Source: CAYYWP01 sp964475125
GTDB lineage: Bacteria > Desulfobacterota > Binatia > HRBIN30 > CADEER01
Reading direction: 5' to 3'
Assembly (NCBI GenBank): GCA_964475125.1
Contig: CAYYWP010000159.1
Coordinates: forward strand, 1-11,368
DNA: 11,368 nucleotides
This document shows, piece after piece, positions 1 through 6,152 of this stretch. The notes under the pieces were generated by a model. It saw nothing but the letters and a program-made list of their open reading frames with translations, did not search any database and was not told the DNA's origin. A program made the position numbers and the translations under genes. How positions within the stretch are numbered: position 1 is the stretch's first letter; every line of letters begins with the position of its first letter.

Positions 1-7
1 GCGCAAC

Positions 8-27
8 CCCCGAGCCCGTCGAAGGGG
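8..27 (-). repeat. REP-like palindrome, reverse orientation, outermost copy
   Basis: The 20-nt string here is repeated exactly at 178-197 and 456-475. It reads as the reverse-orientation partner of the forward palindromes at 102-130, 380-408 and 912-940. The stem is CCCC/GGGG around a gagcccgtcgaa core. It is followed by a diverged copy of the linker seen at 198-272 and 476-550. The window starts inside the repeat block, so its upstream partner cannot be seen. Confidence 0.75.
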
Positions 28-101
28 AAGCCCGCGCACGGAGCCGGCGCCCCCCGATCAATTGCCTTCCCCATCACCACGCGCCCAGCCTATCCCACCC
101 C

Positions 102-197
102 GCTCACCCTTCGACGAGCTCAGGGTGAGCGGAATGGAATGTCGGCCCGAAGACGAGCGAACGAATGCACGGTACAACCCCGAGCCCGTCGAAGGGG
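102..197 (+). repeat. REPIN-like pair: forward palindrome, spacer, reverse palindrome
   Basis: A forward palindrome (102-130, nine-base arms gctcaccct and agggtgagc around an 11-nt core) is followed by a 47-nt spacer and a reverse palindrome (178-197). The same order and a related spacer recur at 380-475 and, more diverged, at 912-1011. Two inverted REPs with a conserved spacer is the REPIN layout known from RAYT-associated repeats. No RAYT (Y1 transposase) gene is visible in this window. Confidence 0.8.
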
Positions 198-313
198 AAG
201 CCCACGCGGCGACCCGGCACCCACTGGTCAATCCCCTCCTCCGCCACCACGCGCCCGGCCTATCCCCACCCCGCTCACCCTGAGCCCGTCGAAGGGTGAG
301 CGCGAGACAAGTG
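107..313. repeat. 207-bp direct repeat, copy 1
   Basis: Base-by-base comparison shows that 107-313 is identical to 385-591 (offset 278). It contains most of a forward palindrome, the spacer, a reverse palindrome, a 75-nt linker, a second reverse palindrome and the junction gcgagacaagtg. The identity suggests a recent duplication or gene conversion. The segments following the two copies differ: a 67-bp nuclease-gene remnant after copy 1 and the whole nuclease gene after copy 2. Confidence 0.95.
273..301 (-). repeat. REP-like palindrome, reverse orientation
   Basis: This 29-nt palindrome has nine-base arms (gctcaccct / agggtgagc). It is the exact reverse complement of the one at 912-940 and is repeated at 551-579. 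It sits just upstream of the nuclease-gene remnant, as the 551-579 copy sits upstream of the intact nuclease gene. It may form a hairpin in single-stranded DNA or RNA. Confidence 0.85.
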
Positions 314-380
314 AAGGAGGCCTGCATCCGCGGCAACCGGGAAGGTCTGCAACCACCGCCACGGGGATGCTCGCGCGGGG
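314..380 (+). pseudogene. Remnant of the 3' end of the GIY-YIG nuclease gene
   Basis: These 67 nt align without gaps to 846-912 of the intact nuclease gene (offset 532) with about 11 mismatches, roughly 84% identity. In the gene's frame it encodes KEACIRGNREGLQPPPRGCS, matching KEALIRGNWEGLRRLARGRS near the C-terminus of the nuclease. The start codon, the GIY-YIG core and the catalytic residues are all missing. Palindromes flank it at 273-301 and 380-408, in the same orientations as those flanking the intact gene. It reads as an internally deleted copy of a palindrome-nuclease-palindrome unit. Confidence 0.8.
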
Positions 381-475
381 CTCCCCCTTCGACGAGCTCA
401 GGGTGAGCGGAATGGAATGTCGGCCCGAAGACGAGCGAACGAATGCACGGTACAACCCCGAGCCCGTCGAAGGGG
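380..475 (+). repeat. REPIN-like pair, second copy
   Basis: The forward palindrome (380-408) has one change in its left arm (gctcccccttc instead of gctcacccttc), so its stem is slightly weaker. The spacer and reverse palindrome (456-475) are identical to 131-197. It lies just after the nuclease-gene remnant and before the linker leading to the intact nuclease gene. Confidence 0.8.
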
Positions 476-591
476 AAGCCCACGCGGCGACCCGGCACCC
501 ACTGGTCAATCCCCTCCTCCGCCACCACGCGCCCGGCCTATCCCCACCCCGCTCACCCTGAGCCCGTCGAAGGGTGAGCGCGAGACAAGTG
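385..591. repeat. 207-bp direct repeat, copy 2
   Basis: This is the exact copy of 107-313. It ends 35 bp before the start codon of the intact GIY-YIG gene. Long open reading frames crossing it are a by-product of its base composition and palindromes and are not annotated as genes. Confidence 0.95.
551..579 (-). repeat. REP-like palindrome upstream of the GIY-YIG gene
   Basis: This 29-nt palindrome is identical to the one at 273-301 and inverted relative to the one at 912-940. With the latter it brackets the nuclease gene, so gene plus two opposed palindromes form a block of about 390 bp. A transcript through the gene could pair the two ends. Confidence 0.85.
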
Positions 592-608
592 GCGACCTAC
601 CCGAGCCT

Positions 609-624
609 CAGTGTAGAAACACTG
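609..624 (+). promoter_or_regulatory. Small hairpin directly upstream of the GIY-YIG start
   Basis: Cagtgt-agaa-acactg is a perfect 6-bp stem with a 4-nt loop, ending two bases before the ATG at 627. No purine-rich ribosome binding site lies between it and the start codon. It could limit translation or be a recognition hairpin. The call rests on the inverted repeat alone. Confidence 0.3.
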
Positions 625-626
625 GC

Positions 627-938
627 ATGCCCTTCTGGGTGTATCTCCTGCGGTGCGCAGACGGCTCCTACTACGTCGGGCATACCGACAGCCTCGAGCA
701 GCGCATTCAGCAACATCGTTCCGGAGAGCTGAGAGGCTACACCTGCGGGCGCCGGCCAGTCGTATTGGCATACGCGCAGGAGTTTGAGACCCGTGATGAA
801 GCTTTCGTCGCCGAGCAGCAGATCAAAGGTTGGAGTCGGGTCAAGAAGGAGGCACTCATCCGCGGCAACTGGGAAGGCCTGCGACGACTGGCACGGGGAC
901 GCTCGCGAGGGGCTCACCCTTCGACGGGCTCAGGGTGA
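627..938 (+). CDS. Small single-domain GIY-YIG nuclease
   Basis: The 103-residue product has the UvrC/YhbQ-like GIY-YIG fold. WVYLLRC (4-10) and YYVGHT (15-20) supply the GIY and YIG strands. R26 in LEQRIQQH is the conserved helix Arg, and E63 in AEQQIKGW is in the expected place for the metal-binding Glu. In this family these residues support single-strand cleavage of DNA; the substrate here is unknown. The start ATG (627) is chosen because similarity begins at MPFWVYLLRC; the longer open frame upstream is repeat DNA. The last seven residues (HPSTGSG) and the stop codon are supplied by the palindrome at 912-940, so the repeat forms the gene's 3' end. The gene is bracketed by opposed palindromes, and a remnant of it lies at 314-380. 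Related small GIY-YIG proteins include the YhbQ/UPF0213 group. Family is certain; a role in moving the palindromes is inference. Confidence 0.9.
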   Translation: MPFWVYLLRCADGSYYVGHTDSLEQRIQQHRSGELRGYTCGRRPVVLAYAQEFETRDEAFVAEQQIKGWSRVKKEALIRGNWEGLRRLARGRSRGAHPSTGSG

Positions 939-1011
939 GCGGAATTGGATACCGGGCCGGAGACAAGCGAACCAATGCCCTGCGGAACCCTGAGCCCGTC
1001 GAAGGGTGAGC
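912..1011 (+). repeat. REPIN-like pair overlapping the end of the GIY-YIG gene
   Basis: The forward palindrome (912-940) has perfect nine-base arms and contains the stop codon of the nuclease gene (936-938). A 46-nt spacer, recognisably related to the one at 131-177, leads to a reverse palindrome (987-1011). The linker found after the other copies is missing here, and the glycosyltransferase gene begins 58 bp later. It could act as a transcription barrier between the nuclease and the operon. Confidence 0.8.
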
Positions 1012-1069
1012 GGGATGGGATGCAGGGCACGCCGTTCGCCAGCACCGGGGAAGACGAGCGGTCCGCCCG

Positions 1070-1912
1070 ATGAGCGCGCACGACGTACACACCACGTGCA
1101 GCGCCGCGGCACCGTGGCTCTCCGTCATCGTCCCGGCCTACAATGAGGCGGCGCGCATCACGCCGACGCTGGAGACGATCCGCGACTACCTCGGCGCCCA
1201 GGCGTACGACGCCGAGCTGCTGGTGATCGACGACGGCAGCGACGACGGCACTTTCCACGTGGTCTGCGAGGCGGCGCGCCGCTGGCCGCTGGCGGTGCGC
1301 GTCTTCCGCTACCAGCCCAACGCCGGCAAGGGCTACGCCATCAAGTACGGCGTCGCCCAGGCGCGCGGCGCGCACGTCTTGTTCAGCGACGCCGATCTGT
1401 CGGTGCCGATCGATCACGCCGCCGCGTTCCTCGCCCGCCTCGGCGCCGGAGCCGACGTGGTCATCGGCTCGCGCCAGCTTCCCGGCGCGCACATCGACGT
1501 GCGCCAGCCCTGGCTGCGCGAGTGGCTCGGCGCCGGCTTCACCCGCCTGGTGCGCTGGCTGATCGCCGACGTCTCCGATGCGACCTGCGGCTTCAAGGCC
1601 TTCCGCGCCAGCGCCGCGCGCGACGTCTTCGCCCGCCTCCGCCTCACCGACTGGAGCTTCGATGCCGAGGTCTTGTACCTGACCCGGACCCTCGGCTACC
1701 GCCTCGCCGAGGAACCGGTGCGCTGGCAGGATCGCCCCGGCACCAAGGTGCGCCTGGGGCGCGACGTGTTGCGCGCGCTCGCCGGCCTGTTGCGCATCCA
1801 CCTCACCGCGGCGCGTGGCGGCTATGCGCATGCGGTGGGATTGGAGCAGCGCGCCGAAACCTGGGCCTCTGCCGCGGCCGCCGGCGTCGCGGTCACGCCC
1901 CGCGGCGCATGA
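1070..1912 (+). CDS. Family 2 glycosyltransferase, Alg5/DPM1-like
   Basis: The 280-residue product is a GT2 glycosyltransferase of the dolichyl/polyprenyl-phosphate sugar synthase type, which moves a sugar from a nucleotide donor to a polyprenyl phosphate at the inner membrane face. LSVIVPAYNEAARI (17-30) opens the GT-A fold. VIDDGSDDGT (52-61) and FSDADLSVP (105-113, containing the DxD metal site) are nucleotide-sugar binding motifs. NAGKGYAIKYG (84-94), CGFKAFR (173-179) and FDAEVLY (197-203) are typical of this branch. No membrane segment is visible, so it is probably peripheral. Its stop overlaps the next start (ATGA), giving a four-gene operon with three methyltransferases. The ATG at 1070 has only a weak upstream purine stretch. 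Subfamily placement is likely; sugar and lipid specificity cannot be read. Confidence 0.88.
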   Translation: MSAHDVHTTCSAAAPWLSVIVPAYNEAARITPTLETIRDYLGAQAYDAELLVIDDGSDDGTFHVVCEAARRWPLAVRVFRYQPNAGKGYAIKYGVAQARGAHVLFSDADLSVPIDHAAAFLARLGAGADVVIGSRQLPGAHIDVRQPWLREWLGAGFTRLVRWLIADVSDATCGFKAFRASAARDVFARLRLTDWSFDAEVLYLTRTLGYRLAEEPVRWQDRPGTKVRLGRDVLRALAGLLRIHLTAARGGYAHAVGLEQRAETWASAAAAGVAVTPRGA

Positions 1913-2670
1913 CACGCGGCGAGCACCTGGACCGCCAGCGCGCTTTCTACGCCGCCGGCGCACATGACCACCTCAGCCCCGCGACCAGCGACCGCTACGC
2001 CGCGCATCTGGTCGAGGCGTTGGCGGATGCGATCGGCCTGCAGCCGGGGCAACGCGTCGTCGAGCTCGGCGCCGGGCGCGGCCGCTTCACGTTTCCCTTG
2101 CTCGCGCGCGGCGCCGAGGTGATCGCCGTCGACCTCTCACCGCGTTTGCTCGCCGAGCTCGAGCGCGAGCGCGAGCGGCGCGGCATCGGCGCCGCGCGCT
2201 GCCGCACCGTCTGTGCCGACCTCGAAGCCGTGCCGCCGGCGGCGCTCGGCGCGGCACCCGATGCCGTCGTCGGGTTCTTCATCCTGCATCACCTGCCCGA
2301 CGTGCAGCGCGCCATCAAAGGGCTCGTCGCGCTCGTCGCTCCCGGTGGCGCCCTGGCCTTCATCGAGCCCAACCGCCGCAACCCGCTCTATCTGGCGCAG
2401 ATCCTCTGCTGCCCCGACATGTCCTGGGCGGAGGAGAAGGGCCTCTATCGCCTCGCCGTGCACGCTCCCGCCGGCGCTTGCCGGCGCGCCGGCTTGCGCG
2501 ACGTGCACACCGCCACCGTCGGCTTCTTCCCGCCGCAGGTGATCAACCGCAGCGCCGCCGCGGTGCGCCTCGAGCGCCGCCTGGAACGCAGTCGTCTGCT
2601 GGCGCCGCTGCGTCCCTTCGTCCTCACCAGCGCGCGGCGGCCGGCGCACGCGCCGGCGGGGCAGCCGTGA
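1909..2670 (+). CDS. Class I SAM-dependent methyltransferase (1 of 3)
   Basis: The 253-residue product has a Rossmann-type methyltransferase core. Motif I VVELGAGRGRF is at 50-60 and the acidic residue ending strand 2 is D75 in VIAVDLSP. FFILHHLPD (123-131) is the motif IV region and APGGALAFIEPN (144-155) the motif V/VI strand. The LHHL and IEPN signatures resemble small-molecule and sugar O-methyltransferases. The start ATG (1909) overlaps the glycosyltransferase stop by 4 bp; the open frame continues upstream but without similarity. Its own stop overlaps the next gene's GTG start, so translation is probably coupled. Given its neighbours it most likely methylates a sugar or lipid-linked glycan; this is context-based inference. 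Confidence 0.85.
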   Translation: MTRGEHLDRQRAFYAAGAHDHLSPATSDRYAAHLVEALADAIGLQPGQRVVELGAGRGRFTFPLLARGAEVIAVDLSPRLLAELERERERRGIGAARCRTVCADLEAVPPAALGAAPDAVVGFFILHHLPDVQRAIKGLVALVAPGGALAFIEPNRRNPLYLAQILCCPDMSWAEEKGLYRLAVHAPAGACRRAGLRDVHTATVGFFPPQVINRSAAAVRLERRLERSRLLAPLRPFVLTSARRPAHAPAGQP

Positions 2671-3416
2671 ACCCCGACGAGATCGCCGCCCTCGAGCGCG
2701 TCGAGCAGGTGCATTGGTTCTACCGCGGCAAGCGCGATCTCGTGCGCTACTGGCTCGCCGCCCTGGGTGGGCTCGGTCCTGAGGATCTGCTGCTCGACAT
2801 CGGCGCCGGCACCGGCCAGTTCCTCGTCGAGATGCGCCCTGTCTGTCGCGCCGTCGGCGTCGAGGCGACGGTGCACGCCGCCTCGATCGCCGCGGCGCGC
2901 GCCGTCGCCGTGACGCGCGCCTCGATCGAGGCGCTGCCGATTCGCTCCGGCGCGGCGGCGGCCGTCGCCGCGCTCGACGTCCTCGAACACGTCGCCGACG
3001 ATGCCGGCGCCATGCGCGAGCTGGCGCGCGTGGCACGCCCCGGCGGCCTCATCGTCCTGCACGTGCCGGCGCTGGCGCGCCTGTGGAGCGATTGGGACGA
3101 GGCGCTCGGCCACCGGCGGCGCTACAGCCGCGCCGGCCTCCTGAGCGTGGTGCGCGGCGCGGCGCTGACCGTGCGGCGGTGCGTGTACGTCAACACGCTC
3201 GCCTGCTTGCCCATCCTGGTCGCGCGCACCCTGCGCACCCGTTTCGGGCTCGGCGCCGGCCATCGCCTCGAGGATCGCGTGCCGCCGGCACCGCTCAACC
3301 GCCTGCTGCATTGGAGCTTCGTCGCGCCAGCGCGCCAGGCGTGGTGCGCGCCGCCGTTCGGCGCCTCGCTCCTGTGCATCGCGCAGAAGCCCCGCGGCGC
3401 CGAGGCCGGCGCATGA
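2667..3416 (+). CDS. Class I SAM-dependent methyltransferase (2 of 3)
   Basis: The 249-residue product begins with GTG at 2667, overlapping the previous stop. EQVHWFYRGKRDLV (13-26) resembles the [W/F]F-x-GRR entry motif of methyltransferases found beside glycosyltransferases. Motif I LLDIGAGTGQF is at 42-52, ALDVLEHV at 102-109, and RPGGLIVLHVPA at 124-135. The stretch WSDWDEALGHRRRYSR (140-155) is characteristic of this family and probably helps form the substrate pocket. The C-terminal PFGASLLCIAQKP is the usual closing strand, so the protein looks complete. It shares little with its two methyltransferase neighbours outside the SAM-binding core, so this is not a recent duplication. Substrate unknown, probably a sugar hydroxyl. 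Confidence 0.85.
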   Translation: MNPDEIAALERVEQVHWFYRGKRDLVRYWLAALGGLGPEDLLLDIGAGTGQFLVEMRPVCRAVGVEATVHAASIAAARAVAVTRASIEALPIRSGAAAAVAALDVLEHVADDAGAMRELARVARPGGLIVLHVPALARLWSDWDEALGHRRRYSRAGLLSVVRGAALTVRRCVYVNTLACLPILVARTLRTRFGLGAGHRLEDRVPPAPLNRLLHWSFVAPARQAWCAPPFGASLLCIAQKPRGAEAGA

Positions 3417-4270
3417 GCTTCAAGCAGTACCTGCGCGCCGAGGTCGTCGCCGGCCTCGACGAGACCTACAAGGTCGACGCCGCATGGGCCGAGGATCATC
3501 CCGGCCGCGCCTACTTCGACGTGCACCTCGCCACCATCCGCGACCACGAGCTCGCCACCCCGATCTTCACCCGCCACCTCGGGCGCGGCGGGCTGCGCGT
3601 CCTCGAGTCCGGCTGCGGCAGCGGGCGCTGGATGGCCTTCTTCGAGTCCCTCGGCAACGCCGCCTACGGCGTCGACGACAGTTGGGGCCCGCTCTGCCTG
3701 GCGCGCGCCCACGATGCGGCGATGAAGCTCGTGCGCGCCGACGCCCTGCGCACGCCCTTCGCCGACGATAGTTTCGACGCCGCCCTATCCTCCTACGTCG
3801 CCGAGCACTTCGAGGACGGCCCGGCGGCGCTGTTTCGCGAGCTCCACCGCGTGCTCAAACCGGACGGCCTCTTCTTCGTCGTCGTGCCCTTCAACAACAC
3901 CTTCCGCCGCTGGCTGGTGAACCCCATCCTCATGGCGCTCTGGCGGGTGTGGAAATGGCGCGGCAAGGCGCTCGGCTTCACCGAGTTCCGCTACACGCGC
4001 GCCGAGATCGAAGCCTCTCTGCGCGCCGCCGGTTTCGGCATCGAAGAAGTCCACCCCGACGACTTCCGCCTGCCCTGGCAGAAGGGCCTGTTCTGCGACC
4101 TCTGCGACATCGGCTGCTTCTTCAACTACGCCCCCGCCCCGCCCTACCAGTTCGGCCCCATCGGCCGCGCCCTCGCCACCGCCCTCCGCGCCCTCGGCCC
4201 CTGGCACTCCGCCGGCGGCATCCTGCTCGTCGCCCGGGCGCGGAAATCGCTGGATGCCGGGCTCTCGTGA
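3413..4270 (+). CDS. Class I SAM-dependent methyltransferase (3 of 3)
   Basis: The 285-residue product starts at ATG 3413, overlapping the previous stop (ATGA). Motif I LRVLESGCGSGRW is at 61-73, YGVDDS (85-90) carries the acidic ribose-binding position, and FADDSFDAALSSYVAEHF (116-133) is motif IV. LKPDGLFFVVVP (148-159) follows. A basic, tryptophan-rich stretch (WLVNPILMALWRVWKWRGK) may touch the membrane. A Cys-containing segment (FCDLCDIGCFF) follows near the C-terminus; three cysteines in eight residues is unusual but is not a recognised metal motif here. It is the last gene of the operon; a 12-bp palindrome (4273-4284) lies right after the stop. The probable role is methylation of the glycan or glycolipid made with the upstream glycosyltransferase; substrate not determinable. 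Confidence 0.85.
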   Translation: MSFKQYLRAEVVAGLDETYKVDAAWAEDHPGRAYFDVHLATIRDHELATPIFTRHLGRGGLRVLESGCGSGRWMAFFESLGNAAYGVDDSWGPLCLARAHDAAMKLVRADALRTPFADDSFDAALSSYVAEHFEDGPAALFRELHRVLKPDGLFFVVVPFNNTFRRWLVNPILMALWRVWKWRGKALGFTEFRYTRAEIEASLRAAGFGIEEVHPDDFRLPWQKGLFCDLCDIGCFFNYAPAPPYQFGPIGRALATALRALGPWHSAGGILLVARARKSLDAGLS

Positions 4271-4328
4271 GACAGGTCGACCTGCCGGCAACCTCGCCAA
4301 TGTCTCGTGGCGGCCGAGGACGAGGGCG

Positions 4329-4517
4329 CTATCCAAGGGCCTTGAGCTCATCGGCGATTCGGCCCGCCAGGATCCGGTAGCCTTCCGGTGTTGGATGCAC
4401 GACGTCGATCAATGGGCCGTCGTAGGTGAGCAAGGGCACCGGCTCGGCCTCGGCGGCAGCAAGCAATGCCTGACGATAAGCCCGGTCGTTGGTGCGCGGG
4501 GTAGTGTCGTGATTGGT
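4329..4517 (-). pseudogene. C-terminal fragment of an SGNH/GDSL hydrolase, cut by an IS
   Basis: The minus strand encodes 62 residues ending with DVVHPTPEGYRILAGRIADE and then LKALG. The Asp-x-x-His of DVVH is the block V catalytic pair of SGNH/GDSL esterases, and the following G-Y-x-x-[LM]-A helix is also typical. The oxyanion and nucleophile blocks (GDSL, GxND) are missing because the reading frame runs into the left end of the IS256-family element at 4518. The missing half is not found across the element at 5869 and beyond. The stop (4329-4331) faces the end of the methyltransferase operon with 58 bp between. Such hydrolases often deacylate glycans or lipids, which would fit the region, but the gene is dead here. 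Confidence 0.75.
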
Positions 4518-5868
4518 GGTGGAAAAAGAGAAAAGGCGTCATCATCCGGCGAGTTGATCCACAGCTCGCGCCCGCTTGGCGGCGGGTGCCGGAGGATGAC
4601 GCCATGGGAAGCGATAGCAGGAAGGGGTTGAGGGGCGAAGAGTTCGGGCCGGACTCAATCGAGCAGGCGATGCGGGAGCGGATTCGGGAGACGATCGAGA
4701 CGCTGGTGGAGGAGGAGCTTGAGGCCGCGCTGGGGGCGGCGCGGTCCGAACGGGTCGGATCGCGGGCGGGGTATCGCCATGGCACCAGGGCGCGGACGGT
4801 GACGACGAGCCTGGGGCCGACGGCCTTTGCGATGCCGAGAGCGCGCGTGCACGGGGCGGACGGCGACGCACGCGAGTGGCGCAGTCGGACGATCGGGCGC
4901 TACGAGCGGCGGACGGAACGGGTCGACGAGGCATTGCTCGGGGTGTACCTGAGTGGGACCAACACGCGACGGATCCGCGGGGCGCTTGCGCCCCTGCTGC
5001 GCGGCGCGCCGCTGTCGAAGGATGCGATCTCGCGCCTAGTCGGGCGGTTGCGCGAGGACTTCGAGCGCTGGACGACGCGGGACCTCGCGGCGCCCCGCAT
5101 TCGGTACGTGTTCCTCGATGGCTGGTACCCGCGGGTTCGGATTGGGAAGAAACGCGTCCGGGTGCCGGTGTGGGTGACGTTGGGCACCACAGCCGCAGGC
5201 GAGCGGGTGATCCTGGATCTGCGGATCGCGGGCGAAGAAAGCGAAGCGGCGTGGAGTGGGGTGATCGAGTCGCTGATGGCGCGCAATGTCGGCCGGCCGG
5301 TGTTGGCGGTGATCGACGGAAACCCAGGACTGGAGAAGGCATTGGGGAAGGCGTGGCCGAAGATCGACGTCCAGCGCTGCACCAATCACAAACTGTGGAA
5401 CCTGATCGCCAAGGCGCCGGCGCATCTGCGCGAAGAGCTCGCCGAGGACTACCGCCGAATGATCTATGCCGAGACGCCCGAGGCGGTGGGGTAGGCGCGG
5501 GTCGCCTTCACCCGCAAGTGGAAGCTGCGCTGCAAGGCAGTGTTCACGAGCTTCGAGGAGGCCGGGGACAACCTCTTCACGTTCCTGCGCTATCCGACCT
5601 CGCAGTGGAAGTCGCTGCGAACGACCAACGCCCTCGAACGGATCAATGAGGAATTCCGCCGGCGCACCAAAACGCAGGCATCGTTGCCGAGTGAGGACGC
5701 CGTGCTGCTGTTGCTGTTCGGCTTGCTGCGCAGCGGCCAGATCGTCCTGCGGCGCATCGTTGGGTGGAAGGACATGGGGACGGTGACTGACGAATCGAGG
5801 GCCGCGTAGGAGCATCGAGGATCAACTGATCAGCTCGCCGGGAAAAATGACGTCAGCACTTTTCCACC
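4518..5868 (+). mobile_element. IS256-family insertion sequence
   Basis: The ends are imperfect inverted repeats. Left 4518-4526 and the complement of 5860-5868 both read ggtggaaaa, and inside these both ends share cgtcat and cggcgag. The length of 1351 bp and the single Mutator-type transposase fit the family. Flanking bases (tgattggt on the left, gcttgccc on the right) do not form the 8-9 bp target duplication expected from a simple insertion. The left flank cuts an SGNH hydrolase gene whose other part is absent on the right. The element therefore probably marks a deletion or rearrangement junction. Confidence 0.85.
4604..5809 (+). pseudogene. IS256-family transposase with an in-frame amber stop
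   Basis: The frame encodes a Mutator-type DDE transposase that would be 401 residues long. A GGAGG ribosome binding site (4591-4595) stands 8 bp before the ATG at 4604, preferred over the GTG at 4586. The first catalytic Asp is D172 (YVFLDGWYP), the second D238 (VLAVIDGNPG), and the Glu lies around 344-350 in TTNALERINEEFRRRT. A TAG codon at 5492-5494 (codon 297) falls between the second Asp and the Glu, and the same frame continues with family-like sequence to 5809. The truncated product therefore lacks the catalytic Glu and should be inactive unless the stop is read through. A single point mutation from a sense codon is the simplest cause; no slippery sequence was seen. Confidence 0.88.
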
Positions 5869-6152
5869 GCTTGCCCGACACCACCGCGCGGATGCCAGAA
5901 ACTGAGCAGCAATACGCGTGCTCCGCGCGGCGGTGCATGGCTCTCTGAACGACTGCAAGCAAGCGGCGGTATGACCGTATGACCTTCGGCCGGCCGCCCC
6001 TCGCCATGGCGGGATCACTGTAACGCTGGTTCCTCCCAGTGACTGCCGACGGCTGCGCTCGAAGGCCTCGATCGGGCGGGCTCGCACTTGCTTCGCGGGG
6101 CGATCGGGTTCGATCCGCGCTCATCGGCGCGATCTCCTCGGGATGGCTCGCT
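5869..6152. other. Region without a recognised gene
   Basis: This stretch lies between the right end of the insertion sequence and the stop of the DUF4276 gene. A minus-strand reading frame spans it, but its translation has no recognisable motif and it overlaps both neighbours. A short direct repeat (tatgaccgtatgacc) occurs near 5970. It may be remnant DNA left by the rearrangement at the insertion sequence. Confidence 0.5.

Noticed and set aside
58..561. Long open reading frames on both strands across the repeat block
   Set aside because: They run through exact duplicated palindromic DNA, encode only repeat-derived motifs and overlap on both strands; stop-free frames are expected at this GC content.
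1..600. CRISPR array
   Set aside because: Repeats are spaced irregularly, spacers are themselves duplicated, and no cas gene is nearby.
417..626. N-terminal extension of the GIY-YIG protein
   Set aside because: The in-frame extension is repeat DNA; domain similarity starts at the ATG at 627.
4273..4284. Perfect palindrome caggtcgacctg after the methyltransferase operon as terminator or operator
   Set aside because: Only 6-bp arms with no loop and no T-run; could be chance at this GC content.
5492..5494. Programmed frameshift or recoding in the transposase
   Set aside because: The frame is the same on both sides of the TAG, no slippery heptamer or downstream structure was seen, and IS256 elements do not use frameshifting; a plain nonsense mutation is simpler.
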